The position numbers were made by a program, and so were the translations under genes. A stretch of DNA of 10,440 nt from the NCBI GenBank assembly GCA_027021085.1, contig JALUVB010000082.1, forward strand, positions 1 through 10,440. The letters are read 5' to 3'. Origin of the DNA: a bacterium. Its GTDB lineage: Bacteria; CAIJMQ01; JAADFP01. Under the pieces are notes generated by a model, which worked only from the letters and a program-made list of their open reading frames with translations, made no database searches and was not told where the DNA came from. Positions 1 to 5,884 of this stretch are shown piece after piece. Every line of letters begins with the position of its first letter. Within the stretch, counting starts at the first letter, position 1.

Positions 1-940
1 AGACCATGGAAACCGGCGTGGATATGGCCAAGGCACAGGGACAGGAGACCACTAAAAGCACGAGAGCCCGGTATATCCACACACCCGCGGGTAACCCCAG
101 AAATAGCGTGGGAATAATAGCCACCGACAAAGCCAGGAGGATAACAATCGGCGTGTATATGCGGGCAAACTTTTCGATAAAGGCCTCTGTTTTAGATTTT
201 TTCTTCTCCGCCTCTTCCACCAGCCGGGCAATCTTGGAAAGTATCCCCTCCTCCGACCTCTTGCTTACCCTTATCTCCAGATACCCTTCCTGGTTTATTG
301 TCCCGGCATAAACCTCATCACCTATTTTCTTCTCCACCGGCATTGATTCGCCGGTAATGGGCGCCTGGTTTACACTTGAGCCACCCTCAATTACCTTACC
401 GTCCAGGGGTATCTTTTCTCCTGGCCTCACCACCACTACATCGCCCACGTTTACTTCATGAACATGGAGTTCAACTTCTTTACCATCTTTTTTTACCTTT
501 GCCGTTTCGGGAGCCAGTTTCAGCAGCTCCTTGACAGAACGCCTGGCCCGGTCAGACGCATAATCTTCCAGGGATTCAGCGATGAAGAAGAGAAACATAA
601 CCGCCGCTCCCTCTTCCCCATGCCCGATTAAAAAAGCACCCAGGGCCGCAATAGTTATGAGAAAATTGATACCTATGCGTTTATTCAGGAATAAAGACCT
701 GAGCCCTCTCTCTATTATCTCCCTTCCCGAGATAGCTACCACCAGCACGAAGGAAATCTGCGCTATTAAATCTTGCGAGAGGAGTAATTCAAAAATCAAT
801 CCAAAGGCAAGCAGTAGGGCAGAAATACTTCCCTGGATTATCTTCTTCCCTTTCTGCAAGGGTTCTTCTTCCTCGGAAAAATCCACTGCGCACCACTGGC
901 AATTTTTTTCATCATGCGTGTTATTTTTCTTACCTTCCAT
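1..940 (-). CDS. cadA: Heavy-metal-translocating P1B-type ATPase (Cd/Zn/Pb exporter), N-terminal part
   Basis: Inner-membrane pump that exports divalent soft metals using ATP. I translated the minus strand by hand: it is open from ATG at 940 to the window edge, giving 313 residues without a stop. A GGAGGG Shine-Dalgarno lies about 6 bases before the ATG. Visible parts in order are a short acidic N-terminus with one CQWC motif (C14, C17), several hydrophobic segments (about 35-55, 58-72, 90-122), the actuator domain with TGES at 196-199, and the next membrane pair containing the metal-site CPC (300-302, within SCPCALAIS). The DKTGT phosphorylation site and ATP-binding domain lie beyond the edge. 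There is no ferredoxin-like HMA domain in front; the lone CxxC may stand in for it. The CadC-type repressor upstream on the same strand supports Cd/Zn/Pb rather than copper. The plus-strand open frames over it are shadows. Confidence 0.93.
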   Translation of the reverse strand, partial: MEGKKNNTHDEKNCQWCAVDFSEEEEPLQKGKKIIQGSISALLLAFGLIFELLLSQDLIAQISFVLVVAISGREIIERGLRSLFLNKRIGINFLITIAALGAFLIGHGEEGAAVMFLFFIAESLEDYASDRARRSVKELLKLAPETAKVKKDGKEVELHVHEVNVGDVVVVRPGEKIPLDGKVIEGGSSVNQAPITGESMPVEKKIGDEVYAGTINQEGYLEIRVSKRSEEGILSKIARLVEEAEKKKSKTEAFIEKFARIYTPIVILLALSVAIIPTLFLGLPAGVWIYRALVLLVVSCPCALAISTPVSMV

Positions 941-978
941 TCTTGTCCCTCCGGGTTATCAGCTTATAATTTCTCCTC

Positions 979-1008
979 TTTAGCTCCAGATAAGTGGACG
1001 GAGCTAAA
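979..1008 (-). promoter_or_regulatory. Inverted repeat in the cadA leader
   Basis: Perfect 9-base arms, TTTAGCTCC at 979-987 and GGAGCTAAA at 1000-1008, are separated by 12 bases. The repeat lies about 40-70 bases before the cadA start. No run of T follows on either strand, so it is not an intrinsic terminator. It could be a leader hairpin or an operator. A weak minus-strand promoter (TCTGGA, 16 bases, TATAAG) would place its -35 inside the right part of this element. Function is not known. Confidence 0.4.
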
Positions 1009-1039
1009 TTAAAAGCCTAAAATCTCGAAATAAATTCCT

Positions 1040-1053
1040 CCGATATCTATCGG
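1040..1053. repeat. Short palindrome, CCGATA/TATCGG
   Basis: Perfect 6-base arms around a 2-base centre, sitting about 35 bases outside the first heptad-repeat block. A longer relative with the same CCGAT/ATCGG core occurs at 8416-8433 next to another block. It looks like a REP-type intergenic hairpin. No T-tract follows, so termination is unlikely. Confidence 0.5.
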
Positions 1054-1087
1054 GACAGGCTAACCTATTCACTTATTACCTTCTCCC

Positions 1088-1244
1088 AGTCTAACGTCTA
1101 TAGTCTATGGTCTATAGTCTTTCCTGCCCCCCTTGCTACTATCTACTCGCTACCCGCTACTTTCTCACCATTTACTGCTCACTGTTCACTGTTCACTATT
1201 TATTGCTTCCCCGGTCTAAAGTCTCAAGCCTATAGTCTAAAACC
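1088..1244. repeat. Degenerate heptanucleotide repeat block A (cadC-cadA spacer)
   Basis: Gene-free spacer DNA with a 7-base period. From 1133 to 1244 sixteen heptads follow each other without indels. They begin with CTAC-type units (CTACTCG, CTACCCG), pass into CACTGTT-type units, then GCTTCCCC, and end in AGTCTAA-type units. A second run of AGTCTAT-type heptads (about 1088-1122) precedes it with a one-base phase shift. The same sub-motifs recur at 5100-5404 and, inverted, at 8212-8372. The block separates cadC from cadA, which are usually close together. It contains no plausible coding frame. Confidence 0.8.
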
Positions 1245-1249
1245 TGCCC

Positions 1250-1603
1250 CTATTCCCTGATATGCTTCAGGCCTTCATTAAACAAGGTAGAGATATGTTC
1301 ATCATCCAGAGAATAAAAGACCATTTTCCCCTCCTTCCTGTACTTGACCAGCCTGGCATTTCTCAATACTCTCAGCTGGTGAGATACTGCAGAGATGCTT
1401 AAATTTAGTAAGTAGGCAATATCGCACACACATAACTCTTCCCTTGAGAGGGCAAATATTATCTTAACGCGGGTAGAATCTGACAATATACTAAAGGTTC
1501 CCGAGAGCCTGTTCGCCTCTTCTTCTTGCAGCATTTGCCGCTTTACAGCTCTAACCTTATCCCTATCCACACACTTGACTTCGCAAATATCTTTCTCTGC
1601 CAT
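1250..1603 (-). CDS. cadC: CadC-type ArsR/SmtB metal-sensing repressor
   Basis: Winged-helix repressor that releases DNA when it binds Cd, Pb or Zn. I chose ATG at 1603 (117 residues), because an AAAGGAGGGGAGG Shine-Dalgarno lies just before it; a longer frame from TTG at 1633 would place that site inside the gene. The alpha3 metal motif ELCVC gives C58 and C60, and DICEVKC gives C7 and C11. These numbers are the same as those known for staphylococcal pI258 CadC. The second, alpha5 zinc-site residues D101, H103, H114 and E117 are also all in place, and the protein stops right after E117. The recognition helix region (SISAVSHQLRVL) and the wing (YRKEGKMVFYSL) are intact. It lies upstream of the cadA-type gene on the same strand and probably controls it and itself through the operator at 1626-1641. 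Confidence 0.93.
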   Translation of the reverse strand: MAEKDICEVKCVDRDKVRAVKRQMLQEEEANRLSGTFSILSDSTRVKIIFALSREELCVCDIAYLLNLSISAVSHQLRVLRNARLVKYRKEGKMVFYSLDDEHISTLFNEGLKHIRE

Positions 1604-1625
1604 ACCTGCCTCCCCTCCTTTACAA

Positions 1626-1672
1626 TTGAACAATTGCTCAAGTATGATATGTCACTCTTCCTCTTTTGTCAA
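1626..1672 (-). promoter_or_regulatory. cadC promoter with ArsR/SmtB-type operator
   Basis: Reading the minus strand, a perfect TTGACA (1672-1667) is followed after exactly 17 bases by TATCAT (1649-1644). A 16-base near-palindrome, TTGAGCAATTGTTCAA (1641-1626), lies just downstream and would cover the transcription start near 1637. Its halves differ at only one symmetric position pair. The TGAnCA-n2-TGnTCA core is what ArsR/SmtB repressors usually bind. A repressor bound here would block polymerase, so autoregulation by CadC is the natural reading. Confidence 0.8.
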
Positions 1673-1690
1673 GGCCAGTGAGTGAGCAGC

Positions 1691-1718
1691 TTGAATTTCT
1701 GATAAAATAAGTGATAAT
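1691..1718 (+). promoter_or_regulatory. Probable dapB operon promoter
   Basis: TTGAAT at 1691-1696, a 16-base spacer and GATAAT at 1713-1718 form a reasonable sigma70 promoter. A start near 1725 would give a leader of about 26 bases containing the GGAGG site of dapB. It is divergent from the cadC promoter, with the two -35 boxes about 20 bases apart. Confidence 0.5.
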
Positions 1719-1750
1719 CATAAGTGGCCAGCAATGGGAAGGAGGAAAAT

Positions 1751-2524
1751 ATGAAAGCAATAATTTCCGGCGCAGGCGGGAGAATGGGAAGAGCGCTTAT
1801 GGAGAGCGCAAAAGACTTTCCGGAAATCGAAGTTGTCGCCCTATGGGAAAAAACAGGCCATCCTGCTCTGGGCAAAAAAATCGGGGGGATTACAGTAAGC
1901 CCGTCCGGGGAAAATATCCCTGAAGCAGAGGTAATCGTGGAATTTACCTCACCCCGGGCAAGCCTGGAACATTTAAGTATTGCCCGGGAAAAGAAGATAA
2001 GCATGGTGATTGGGACAACCGGATTTTCCCCGGCAGAAAGAGAAGAAATTAGAGAAGCAGGCAAAACAATTCCCATCCTCTTCTCCTCCAACATGAGTTT
2101 CGGTATGAATTTGTTGTTCCACATCCTGGAGGAGATAAGCAAAAAACTGCCTCCCGACTACGAGGCAGAAATCGTGGAAATGCACCACCGTCACAAAAAA
2201 GATGCTCCCTCGGGCACTGCCCTTACCCTGGGAGAAATCATTGCTTCTGCCCGGGGAAAAAATCTATCCGAGGTGGCAGTATTCGGGAGAGAAGGGAAAA
2301 CCGGGGAAAGAAACAGGGAAGAGATTGGCATTCACGCCCTAAGGGGAGGAAGCGTAGTAGGAGAACATAGAGTAATATTTGCCACAGAAGGGGAAAGGCT
2401 GGAATTTGTCCATACAGCAGAATCACGCCTCTCCTTTGCCCGGGGAGCCTGGAGAGGAGCACTCTGGCTAACCCACCAGCCACCCGGTTTATATTCCTTC
2501 CGGGATATAATCCTGGAAAAATGA
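1751..2524 (+). CDS. dapB: 4-hydroxy-tetrahydrodipicolinate reductase
   Basis: Cytoplasmic NAD(P)H-dependent reductase of the diaminopimelate/lysine pathway, supplying peptidoglycan and lysine. The protein has 257 residues, close to the family's usual length. The start at 1751 is set by AAGGAGG, which ends about 6 bases upstream. The Rossmann motif GAGGRMG is at residues 7-13. E33 follows the second strand, where a family acidic residue binds the cofactor ribose. VIGTTGF is at 86-92. The signature EMHHRHKKDAPSGTA starts at 143, placing catalytic H145 and K149 as in the E. coli enzyme (H159, K163). The C-terminal tetramerisation part ends normally. Its stop overlaps the next gene's start (ATGA), suggesting translational coupling. 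No other dap gene is visible nearby. Confidence 0.97.
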   Translation: MKAIISGAGGRMGRALMESAKDFPEIEVVALWEKTGHPALGKKIGGITVSPSGENIPEAEVIVEFTSPRASLEHLSIAREKKISMVIGTTGFSPAEREEIREAGKTIPILFSSNMSFGMNLLFHILEEISKKLPPDYEAEIVEMHHRHKKDAPSGTALTLGEIIASARGKNLSEVAVFGREGKTGERNREEIGIHALRGGSVVGEHRVIFATEGERLEFVHTAESRLSFARGAWRGALWLTHQPPGLYSFRDIILEK

Positions 2525-3150
2525 GCAAGTCCCAGGAACCTATCAAAAACTGGCAAGATACGGAGAATATTAGAATCTTTGACCGGGAGATAGAGTACAG
2601 GAAAGTGTATCGCCCGGTTAGGTATCCCCGGCTTGAATTTAAAAGCAGAGATTTAGTGGTCATTCTGCCCAGGGGTTACCGGAAGGAGAAAGAATTACTC
2701 ATCCGGCATCAAAAGTGGATATTTCAAAAGAGTGCCTTTATTGCCCGCGTTTTGAAGAAATCAAAAGAGCTGCACCTTGACTTTTCCACCGATTTAAGTG
2801 AATTCAAGGAGAAATCCTCCTGCATAATAGAGGAGTATGCAGAAGAATTGAAGGTAAAAATAGCTAAAATTACCTTCCGGAAGATGAAGAGCAAATGGGG
2901 TAGCTGCAGAGGAGATGGCCATATTACAGTGAATTCTCTTCTCAGGCTTCTGCCCGAGAAGCTGGTACGGTATATTCTTTTTCACGAGGTGCTCCACCGG
3001 GTGGAAAGAAGGCATAATCAGAAATTCTACGGAATTATAAAAAGCAAGTTCGGAGATATCAAAGCTATGGAGGAAAACTTGCTTGCCTACTGGTTCTTAC
3101 TGGAAAAACATTTTTTTAAAGGCGGAGAAGCCTTCAAAACAACACCATGA
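2521..3150 (+). CDS. YgjP/SprT-like zinc metallopeptidase (M48-related, DUF45)
   Basis: Predicted cytoplasmic zinc peptidase of 209 residues. The family mark KMKSKWGSCR is at 121-130, followed by the zinc site HEVLHRVERRH: H155, E156 (catalytic), H159 and third ligand H165. This spacing is the one known for YgjP-like proteins (HExxHxxxxxH). The N-terminal half has the beta-rich layout of the family, including the LVVILPRG segment at 45-52. No signal peptide or membrane segment is visible. The start codon overlaps the dapB stop (ATGA), and the stop overlaps the next start in the same way (3147-3150), so it is the middle member of a tight operon. The physiological substrate of this family is poorly known; nothing here links it to lysine synthesis. 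Confidence 0.88.
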   Translation: MSKSQEPIKNWQDTENIRIFDREIEYRKVYRPVRYPRLEFKSRDLVVILPRGYRKEKELLIRHQKWIFQKSAFIARVLKKSKELHLDFSTDLSEFKEKSSCIIEEYAEELKVKIAKITFRKMKSKWGSCRGDGHITVNSLLRLLPEKLVRYILFHEVLHRVERRHNQKFYGIIKSKFGDIKAMEENLLAYWFLLEKHFFKGGEAFKTTP

Positions 3151-3483
3151 GCGTTTATCTGGGAATAGATGTAGGCACTTCCAAGCTCTCTGTCTTAGCA
3201 CTGTATGGTAAGAATACTTTACGAGTGTTATAAGAAGATGGGAAAGGAGAGAAGATTCATTATCGGTTCAGGAAATGCCATAAAAAGGAATAAAGTCTTA
3301 CAGGAAATAATACAGCAGACTTTTCAGATGGATTTAAAGTTAAGCCCTTACCAGGAAGAAGCATCTTATGGAGCAGCTTTATTGTCTATGAAAGCAGGCG
3401 GCTATGGAAGGCCAGTAAAAGATGCGAATAAAAGCCAACCTGTCTATTTTTCCGCCCCTGCCTTCTTCTGCCTGGACAGGTAA
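3147..3483 (+). pseudogene. FGGY-family sugar kinase remnant with the central part deleted
   Basis: Two ends of one kinase gene survive. From ATG at 3147 the first frame reads YLGIDVGTSKLSVLAL, the first ATP-binding strand-loop of FGGY kinases, then stops at 3231-3233. A second frame, open from 3205 to 3483, contains the matching C-terminal piece: IIGSGNAIKRNKVLQ, then EEASYGAALLSM (kinases of the sedoheptulokinase/xylulokinase type have a GSGNG...N and EEA.GAAL pattern here). FGGY kinases have about 500 residues; here roughly 350-400 are missing and the two pieces are out of frame by one, joined near 3200-3220. It cannot make an active kinase. It is ATGA-coupled to the metallopeptidase gene, so it was once the third gene of that operon. 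The tail overlaps the convergent nifU gene by 40 bases; the last residues may not be original. Confidence 0.82.
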
Positions 3484-3833
3484 TCTTTTATAGCCGAATG
3501 AAGAGCATCCGCGGCTAAATTTGAACAGTGCATTTTTATGGGCGGTAAACCTTCCAGGGCATCTGCCACATTATTCCTGCTAATTTCCAGCGCTTCCTCT
3601 ATAGTTTTTCCTTTTGCCAGGTCGGTTATCATACTGGAAGTGGCAATAGCCGCCGCACAGCCAAAAGTTTTAAACTTAATATCCTCTATTTTCCCTTCTT
3701 TTACTCTAATCTGGATTTCCATAAGGTCCCCACAGATAGGATTTCCCACCCTTCCTACCCCATCGGGAGATTCAATATTTCCCATATTGTGAGGATTCAT
3801 AAAATGCTCCATTACTTTTTTAGAGTACTGCAT
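3444..3833 (-). CDS. nifU: NifU/IscU-type iron-sulfur cluster assembly scaffold
   Basis: Cytoplasmic scaffold on which [2Fe-2S] clusters are built from cysteine-desulfurase sulfur and passed on. The protein has 129 residues, a single U-type domain without the ferredoxin or Nfu parts of long NifU. The three ligand cysteines are present: C34 in GNPICGDLM (with D36), C59 in TFGCAAAIA and C103 in KMHCSNLA. The HFMNPHNMGNI start is typical. The start at 3833 has GGAG about 11 bases upstream. No cysteine desulfurase (nifS/iscS) is next to it, whereas the pair is often adjacent; the partner must be elsewhere. KMHCSNLAADAL, without the LPPVK.HCS form of IscU, leans to the NifU-like branch of anaerobes. 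It converges on the kinase remnant. Confidence 0.94.
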   Translation of the reverse strand: MQYSKKVMEHFMNPHNMGNIESPDGVGRVGNPICGDLMEIQIRVKEGKIEDIKFKTFGCAAAIATSSMITDLAKGKTIEEALEISRNNVADALEGLPPIKMHCSNLAADALHSAIKDYLSRQKKAGAEK

Positions 3834-3908
3834 GAATAAACTTCTCCTTTTATTTATCTAATTTTAACGGAAGAATTTCTTCTGTTATCCAAAGTTCTAT
3901 CAGGGTAA

Positions 3909-3937
3909 GGTATACCATAAACGAACATATACTGCAA
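3909..3937 (-). promoter_or_regulatory. Possible nifU promoter
   Basis: On the minus strand TTGCAG (3937-3932) and TATACC (3914-3909) are 17 bases apart, giving a leader of about 70 bases. The -10 is only a moderate match, so this is tentative. Confidence 0.35.
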
Positions 3938-3948
3938 GAGGGAAAGTG

Positions 3949-3954
3949 TATAAT
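3949..3954 (+). promoter_or_regulatory. TATAAT -10 box before the epimerase-like gene
   Basis: A perfect TATAAT ends 24 bases before the ATG at 3979. A start near 3961 would give an 18-base leader carrying AAGGAGGT. No good -35 lies 16-18 bases upstream, so the promoter would be weak or need an activator. Confidence 0.4.
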
Positions 3955-3978
3955 AATGGAGAGAAAAGGAGGTGCACA

Positions 3979-5013
3979 ATGATACAGTTTTCCAATCGCG
4001 ATTACCCCAAAAAGGAATTACTGAAAAGAGTAGGAAGGATAGAACAGTTGGCCGGGATTAGACGGGTAAGGCTGGCCGAAGGAAGAGGAGAAGGAATAGA
4101 AATGGCAGAAGTTTACACGGGTTCCGGATTTGCATTTGAAGTTATCCTATCCCGGGGCATGGATATTGGCAGGGCTTCTTACCGGGGAATTCCACTCTCC
4201 TTCCAGGCTTCTCCCGGCCTGGTTCATCCTTCCTATTACGACCCTCGCAAATTTGGCTGGCTGAGAAGTTTCACAGGAGGCCTCTTAGTAACCTGCGGAT
4301 TGACCCACGCTGGAGTGCCCGCAACAGAAGGGAATGAAGAGATAGGTTTACACGGAAGAATATCGCATATACCGGCAGAAATTATCTCACTGCAGCGGGA
4401 ATGGAAAGATGAGAAACTGTATTTAGGAGTAACCGGCGAAGTGAGGGAAAGCAGGATGTTTGGAGAAAATATTGTTTTAAGGAGAAAGATAGGGAGCAGG
4501 GCAGGAGAAAACCGTCTATTCATAGCTGATTCGGTGAGGAACGAAAGTTTCCAGAAAACTCCCCATATAATTCTTTATCACGTAAATATCGGTTTTCCTC
4601 TGATAGATAACGGTTCCTACCTGGAGGCAAATGTCAAAGAATGTACCCCCAGAGATGAAGAAGCAGAAAAAGACAGGGAAAACTTTGACAAATTCAGCTC
4701 TCCTGTCCCGGGTTTCAGAGAAAAATGCTACTTTCTGGACATAGAAGAAAATAGCCAGGGAAAGGCAGAAGTATCTATTGTAAACCCGGGGCTGAAACTT
4801 AAAGTATATCTAATCTATCCCAAAAAAGTCCTGCCGTACTTTGTGGAATGGAAGATGATGGGAGAAGGGAATTACGTGGTAGGAATTGAACCTTCAAATA
4901 CGTTACTATTACCCCGTGAAGAACTGAAGAAAAAAGGATTACTGCCGTATTTAGCTCCCGGAGAGGAAATAAACTACGAACTGGAGATTGGGGTGGAAGA
5001 AATCCCCGCCTGA
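3979..5013 (+). CDS. DUF4432 family, aldose 1-epimerase-like protein
   Basis: Cytoplasmic protein of 344 residues with the beta-sandwich pattern of galactose-mutarotase-like proteins in the DUF4432 group. The start at 3979 is set by AAGGAGGTG five bases upstream; a longer frame from GTG 3946 has no ribosome site. Family marks are SRGMDIG (58-64), WLRSFTGGLLVTCGL (94-108), GLHGRISHIPA (123-133), LYHVNIGFPLIDNG (199-212) and GIEPSN near residue 300. H126 and H201 are candidate active-site residues by analogy with mutarotases. Family knowledge suggests sugar binding or anomer conversion; the true substrate is not known. It stands alone between the divergent nifU gene and a 470-base repeat spacer. 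With the sugar kinase remnant and the GH51 enzyme nearby it suggests carbohydrate use. Confidence 0.88.
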   Translation: MIQFSNRDYPKKELLKRVGRIEQLAGIRRVRLAEGRGEGIEMAEVYTGSGFAFEVILSRGMDIGRASYRGIPLSFQASPGLVHPSYYDPRKFGWLRSFTGGLLVTCGLTHAGVPATEGNEEIGLHGRISHIPAEIISLQREWKDEKLYLGVTGEVRESRMFGENIVLRRKIGSRAGENRLFIADSVRNESFQKTPHIILYHVNIGFPLIDNGSYLEANVKECTPRDEEAEKDRENFDKFSSPVPGFREKCYFLDIEENSQGKAEVSIVNPGLKLKVYLIYPKKVLPYFVEWKMMGEGNYVVGIEPSNTLLLPREELKKKGLLPYLAPGEEINYELEIGVEEIPA

Positions 5014-5099
5014 GAGAGACGCGGGATATAAATTGGCACCTATGCCTCCATGTTAGACTATAGACATTAGACGGGAAAGACACATGATATGGGGGGCCA

Positions 5100-5218
5100 A
5101 CTCACTATTTACTGTTCACTGTTTACTATCTTCCCCTCACTACTAACTACTCGCTACCCGCTACTATTCACCATCTCCCAGTCTAAAGTCTCAGGTCTAT
5201 GGTCTAAGGTCTAAAATC
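5100..5218. repeat. Degenerate heptanucleotide repeat block B1
   Basis: Seventeen heptads in a row without an indel. They start with ACT-ending units (GTTCACT, GTTTACT), pass through a CTTCCCC unit, then units around CTACTCG and CTACCCG, and end with GTC-ending units (TAAAGTC, TATGGTC, TAAGGTC). The same sub-motifs appear in block A but in another order. Just upstream (about 5052-5075) there is a short run of the complementary TAGACTA type in the opposite orientation. The spacer from 5014 to 5406 holds no gene that I can see. Confidence 0.82.
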
Positions 5219-5222
5219 CTGG

Positions 5223-5242
5223 ATACCTGCTTTCGCAGGTAT
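5223..5242. repeat. REP-like palindrome, ATACCTGC-TTTC-GCAGGTAT
   Basis: Perfect 8-base arms around a 4-base loop, followed by GACA. It directly follows heptad block B1. GC-rich hairpins of this form with GGTATGACA are commonly scattered between bacterial genes as REP-type elements. No T-tract follows, so it is not a standard terminator. Confidence 0.6.
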
Positions 5243-5306
5243 GACATGCGCACTGGTTTCTTGTCATTCTTGCAAAAACTATCCCCTTTACCAAGAAACC
5301 AGGATA

Positions 5307-5404
5307 CCAAGTTACCATTAACTGCTTACCGTTTACTGTTCACTATTCACTATTTACTGCTTCCCCAGTCTAACGTCTATTCTCCACTTCTCCACTGCCA
5401 TTCT
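5307..5404. repeat. Degenerate heptanucleotide repeat block B2
   Basis: Fourteen heptads in register, with ACTGTTC and ACTATTC units, then ACTGCTT CCCCAGT, then CTAACGT-type units. The stretch TTTACTGCTTCCCCAGTC (5353-5370) is nearly identical to 1200-1216 in block A and to the reverse complement of 8336-8353 in block C. The block ends two bases before the promoter at 5407. Confidence 0.8.
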
Positions 5405-5406
5405 GT

Positions 5407-5434
5407 TTGACTTTTGCTCTTCTTCTGTTATATT
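5407..5434 (+). promoter_or_regulatory. Probable promoter for the NTase-HAD-ribonuclease run
   Basis: TTGACT (5407-5412), a 16-base spacer and TATATT (5429-5434) make a good sigma70 match. It begins right after heptad block B2 and about 55 bases before the first coding frame. Confidence 0.55.
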
Positions 5435-5451
5435 TAAAGCAGAAGATATAG

Positions 5452-5472
5452 ACGGGTAAAGACATTTCCCGT
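5452..5472 (+). other. Leader hairpin before the NTase frame
   Basis: ACGGG/CCCGT outer stem plus AAA/TTT inner stem with a one-base bulge and a GACA loop. It lies between the predicted promoter and the TTG start at 5488. It may affect translation or RNA stability. A similar string (TAGACGGGAAAGACA) occurs near 5069 without the right arm. Confidence 0.35.
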
Positions 5473-5487
5473 AGAGAGAGTGAAATA

Positions 5488-5883
5488 TTGAGGAAGATAA
5501 TAGATATTTTGAAAAAGGAGCTTGACCCCGACAGGATTATACTTTTTGGTTCCAGGGCAAAAGAAAGATTTCATAAAAATTCTGACTTTGATATAGCCAT
5601 AGACAAAGAAGAAGTTGATATAAGAAAACGGCGGGAAATAACAGAAGAAATAGAGAAAGCACTAAGAGAAGGAGCAGAAGAAGCTAAAGATGAACTGGAC
5701 AAAGATGGTGTAATTCAAAGATTTGAATTTACATTTGAATTGCTATGGAAAGCCCTGAAAATCTATCTTGCATACAATGGAACTGAAGTTAAAACTCCCA
5801 GAGAGAGCTTAAAAGAAGCTTTTAGAATTAATTTATTTGATGAAGAGGAAATATTTCTGCAGCGTTTCTCTACTCAAAGATAA
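5488..5883 (+). CDS. Truncated MNT-type nucleotidyltransferase fused to a HEPN (HI0074-like) fragment
   Basis: 131 residues from TTG 5488; no ATG and only a weak GAGAG ribosome site precede it, and an in-frame stop lies at 5449. Residues 1-58 are the front of a minimal nucleotidyltransferase: ILFGSRA at 18-24 (G21, S22) and SDFDIAID at 32-39 (D33, D35). The half carrying the third catalytic carboxylate is missing. From about residue 60 it reads like the HI0074-type HEPN partner: DGVIQRFEFTFELLWKAL (73-90) and TPRESLKEAF (103-112). The usual following helix with the RN..SH motif is absent and the frame ends in RFSTQR. These two proteins are normally separate adjacent genes, the MNT-HEPN toxin-antitoxin type. 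The layout suggests that an internal deletion joined them and a second one cut the HEPN end. Probably inactive; whether it is translated is open. Confidence 0.6.
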   Translation: MRKIIDILKKELDPDRIILFGSRAKERFHKNSDFDIAIDKEEVDIRKRREITEEIEKALREGAEEAKDELDKDGVIQRFEFTFELLWKALKIYLAYNGTEVKTPRESLKEAFRINLFDEEEIFLQRFSTQR

Positions 5884-5884
5884 T

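Noticed and set aside
6-983. Plus-strand open frames at 6-311 and 582-983
   Set aside because: They are antisense to the P1B ATPase, whose translation has TGES and CPC motifs and a proper ribosome site; the plus frames give no recognisable domain.
979-1008. Rho-independent terminator between cadC and cadA
   Set aside because: The stem is AT-rich and no T-run follows on either strand.
1088-1244. CRISPR array
   Set aside because: Units are 7 bases with no separate repeat and spacer of 20-40 bases, and no cas gene is present.
1250-1633. Longer CadC starting at TTG 1633
   Set aside because: The strong AAAGGAGGGGAGG site would then lie inside the gene, and the ATG at 1603 gives metal residues at the exact family numbering.
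1669-2663. Minus-strand open frames over dapB and the peptidase start
   Set aside because: Shadows of dapB, which has full family motifs in the plus frame.
3147-3483. Programmed frameshift in a complete kinase
   Set aside because: Only about 110 codons are present; the centre of the protein is missing, so a frameshift alone could not restore it.
5029-5050. GGCA-CCTA-TGCC hairpin after the DUF4432 gene as terminator
   Set aside because: Only a 4-base stem and no T-tract.
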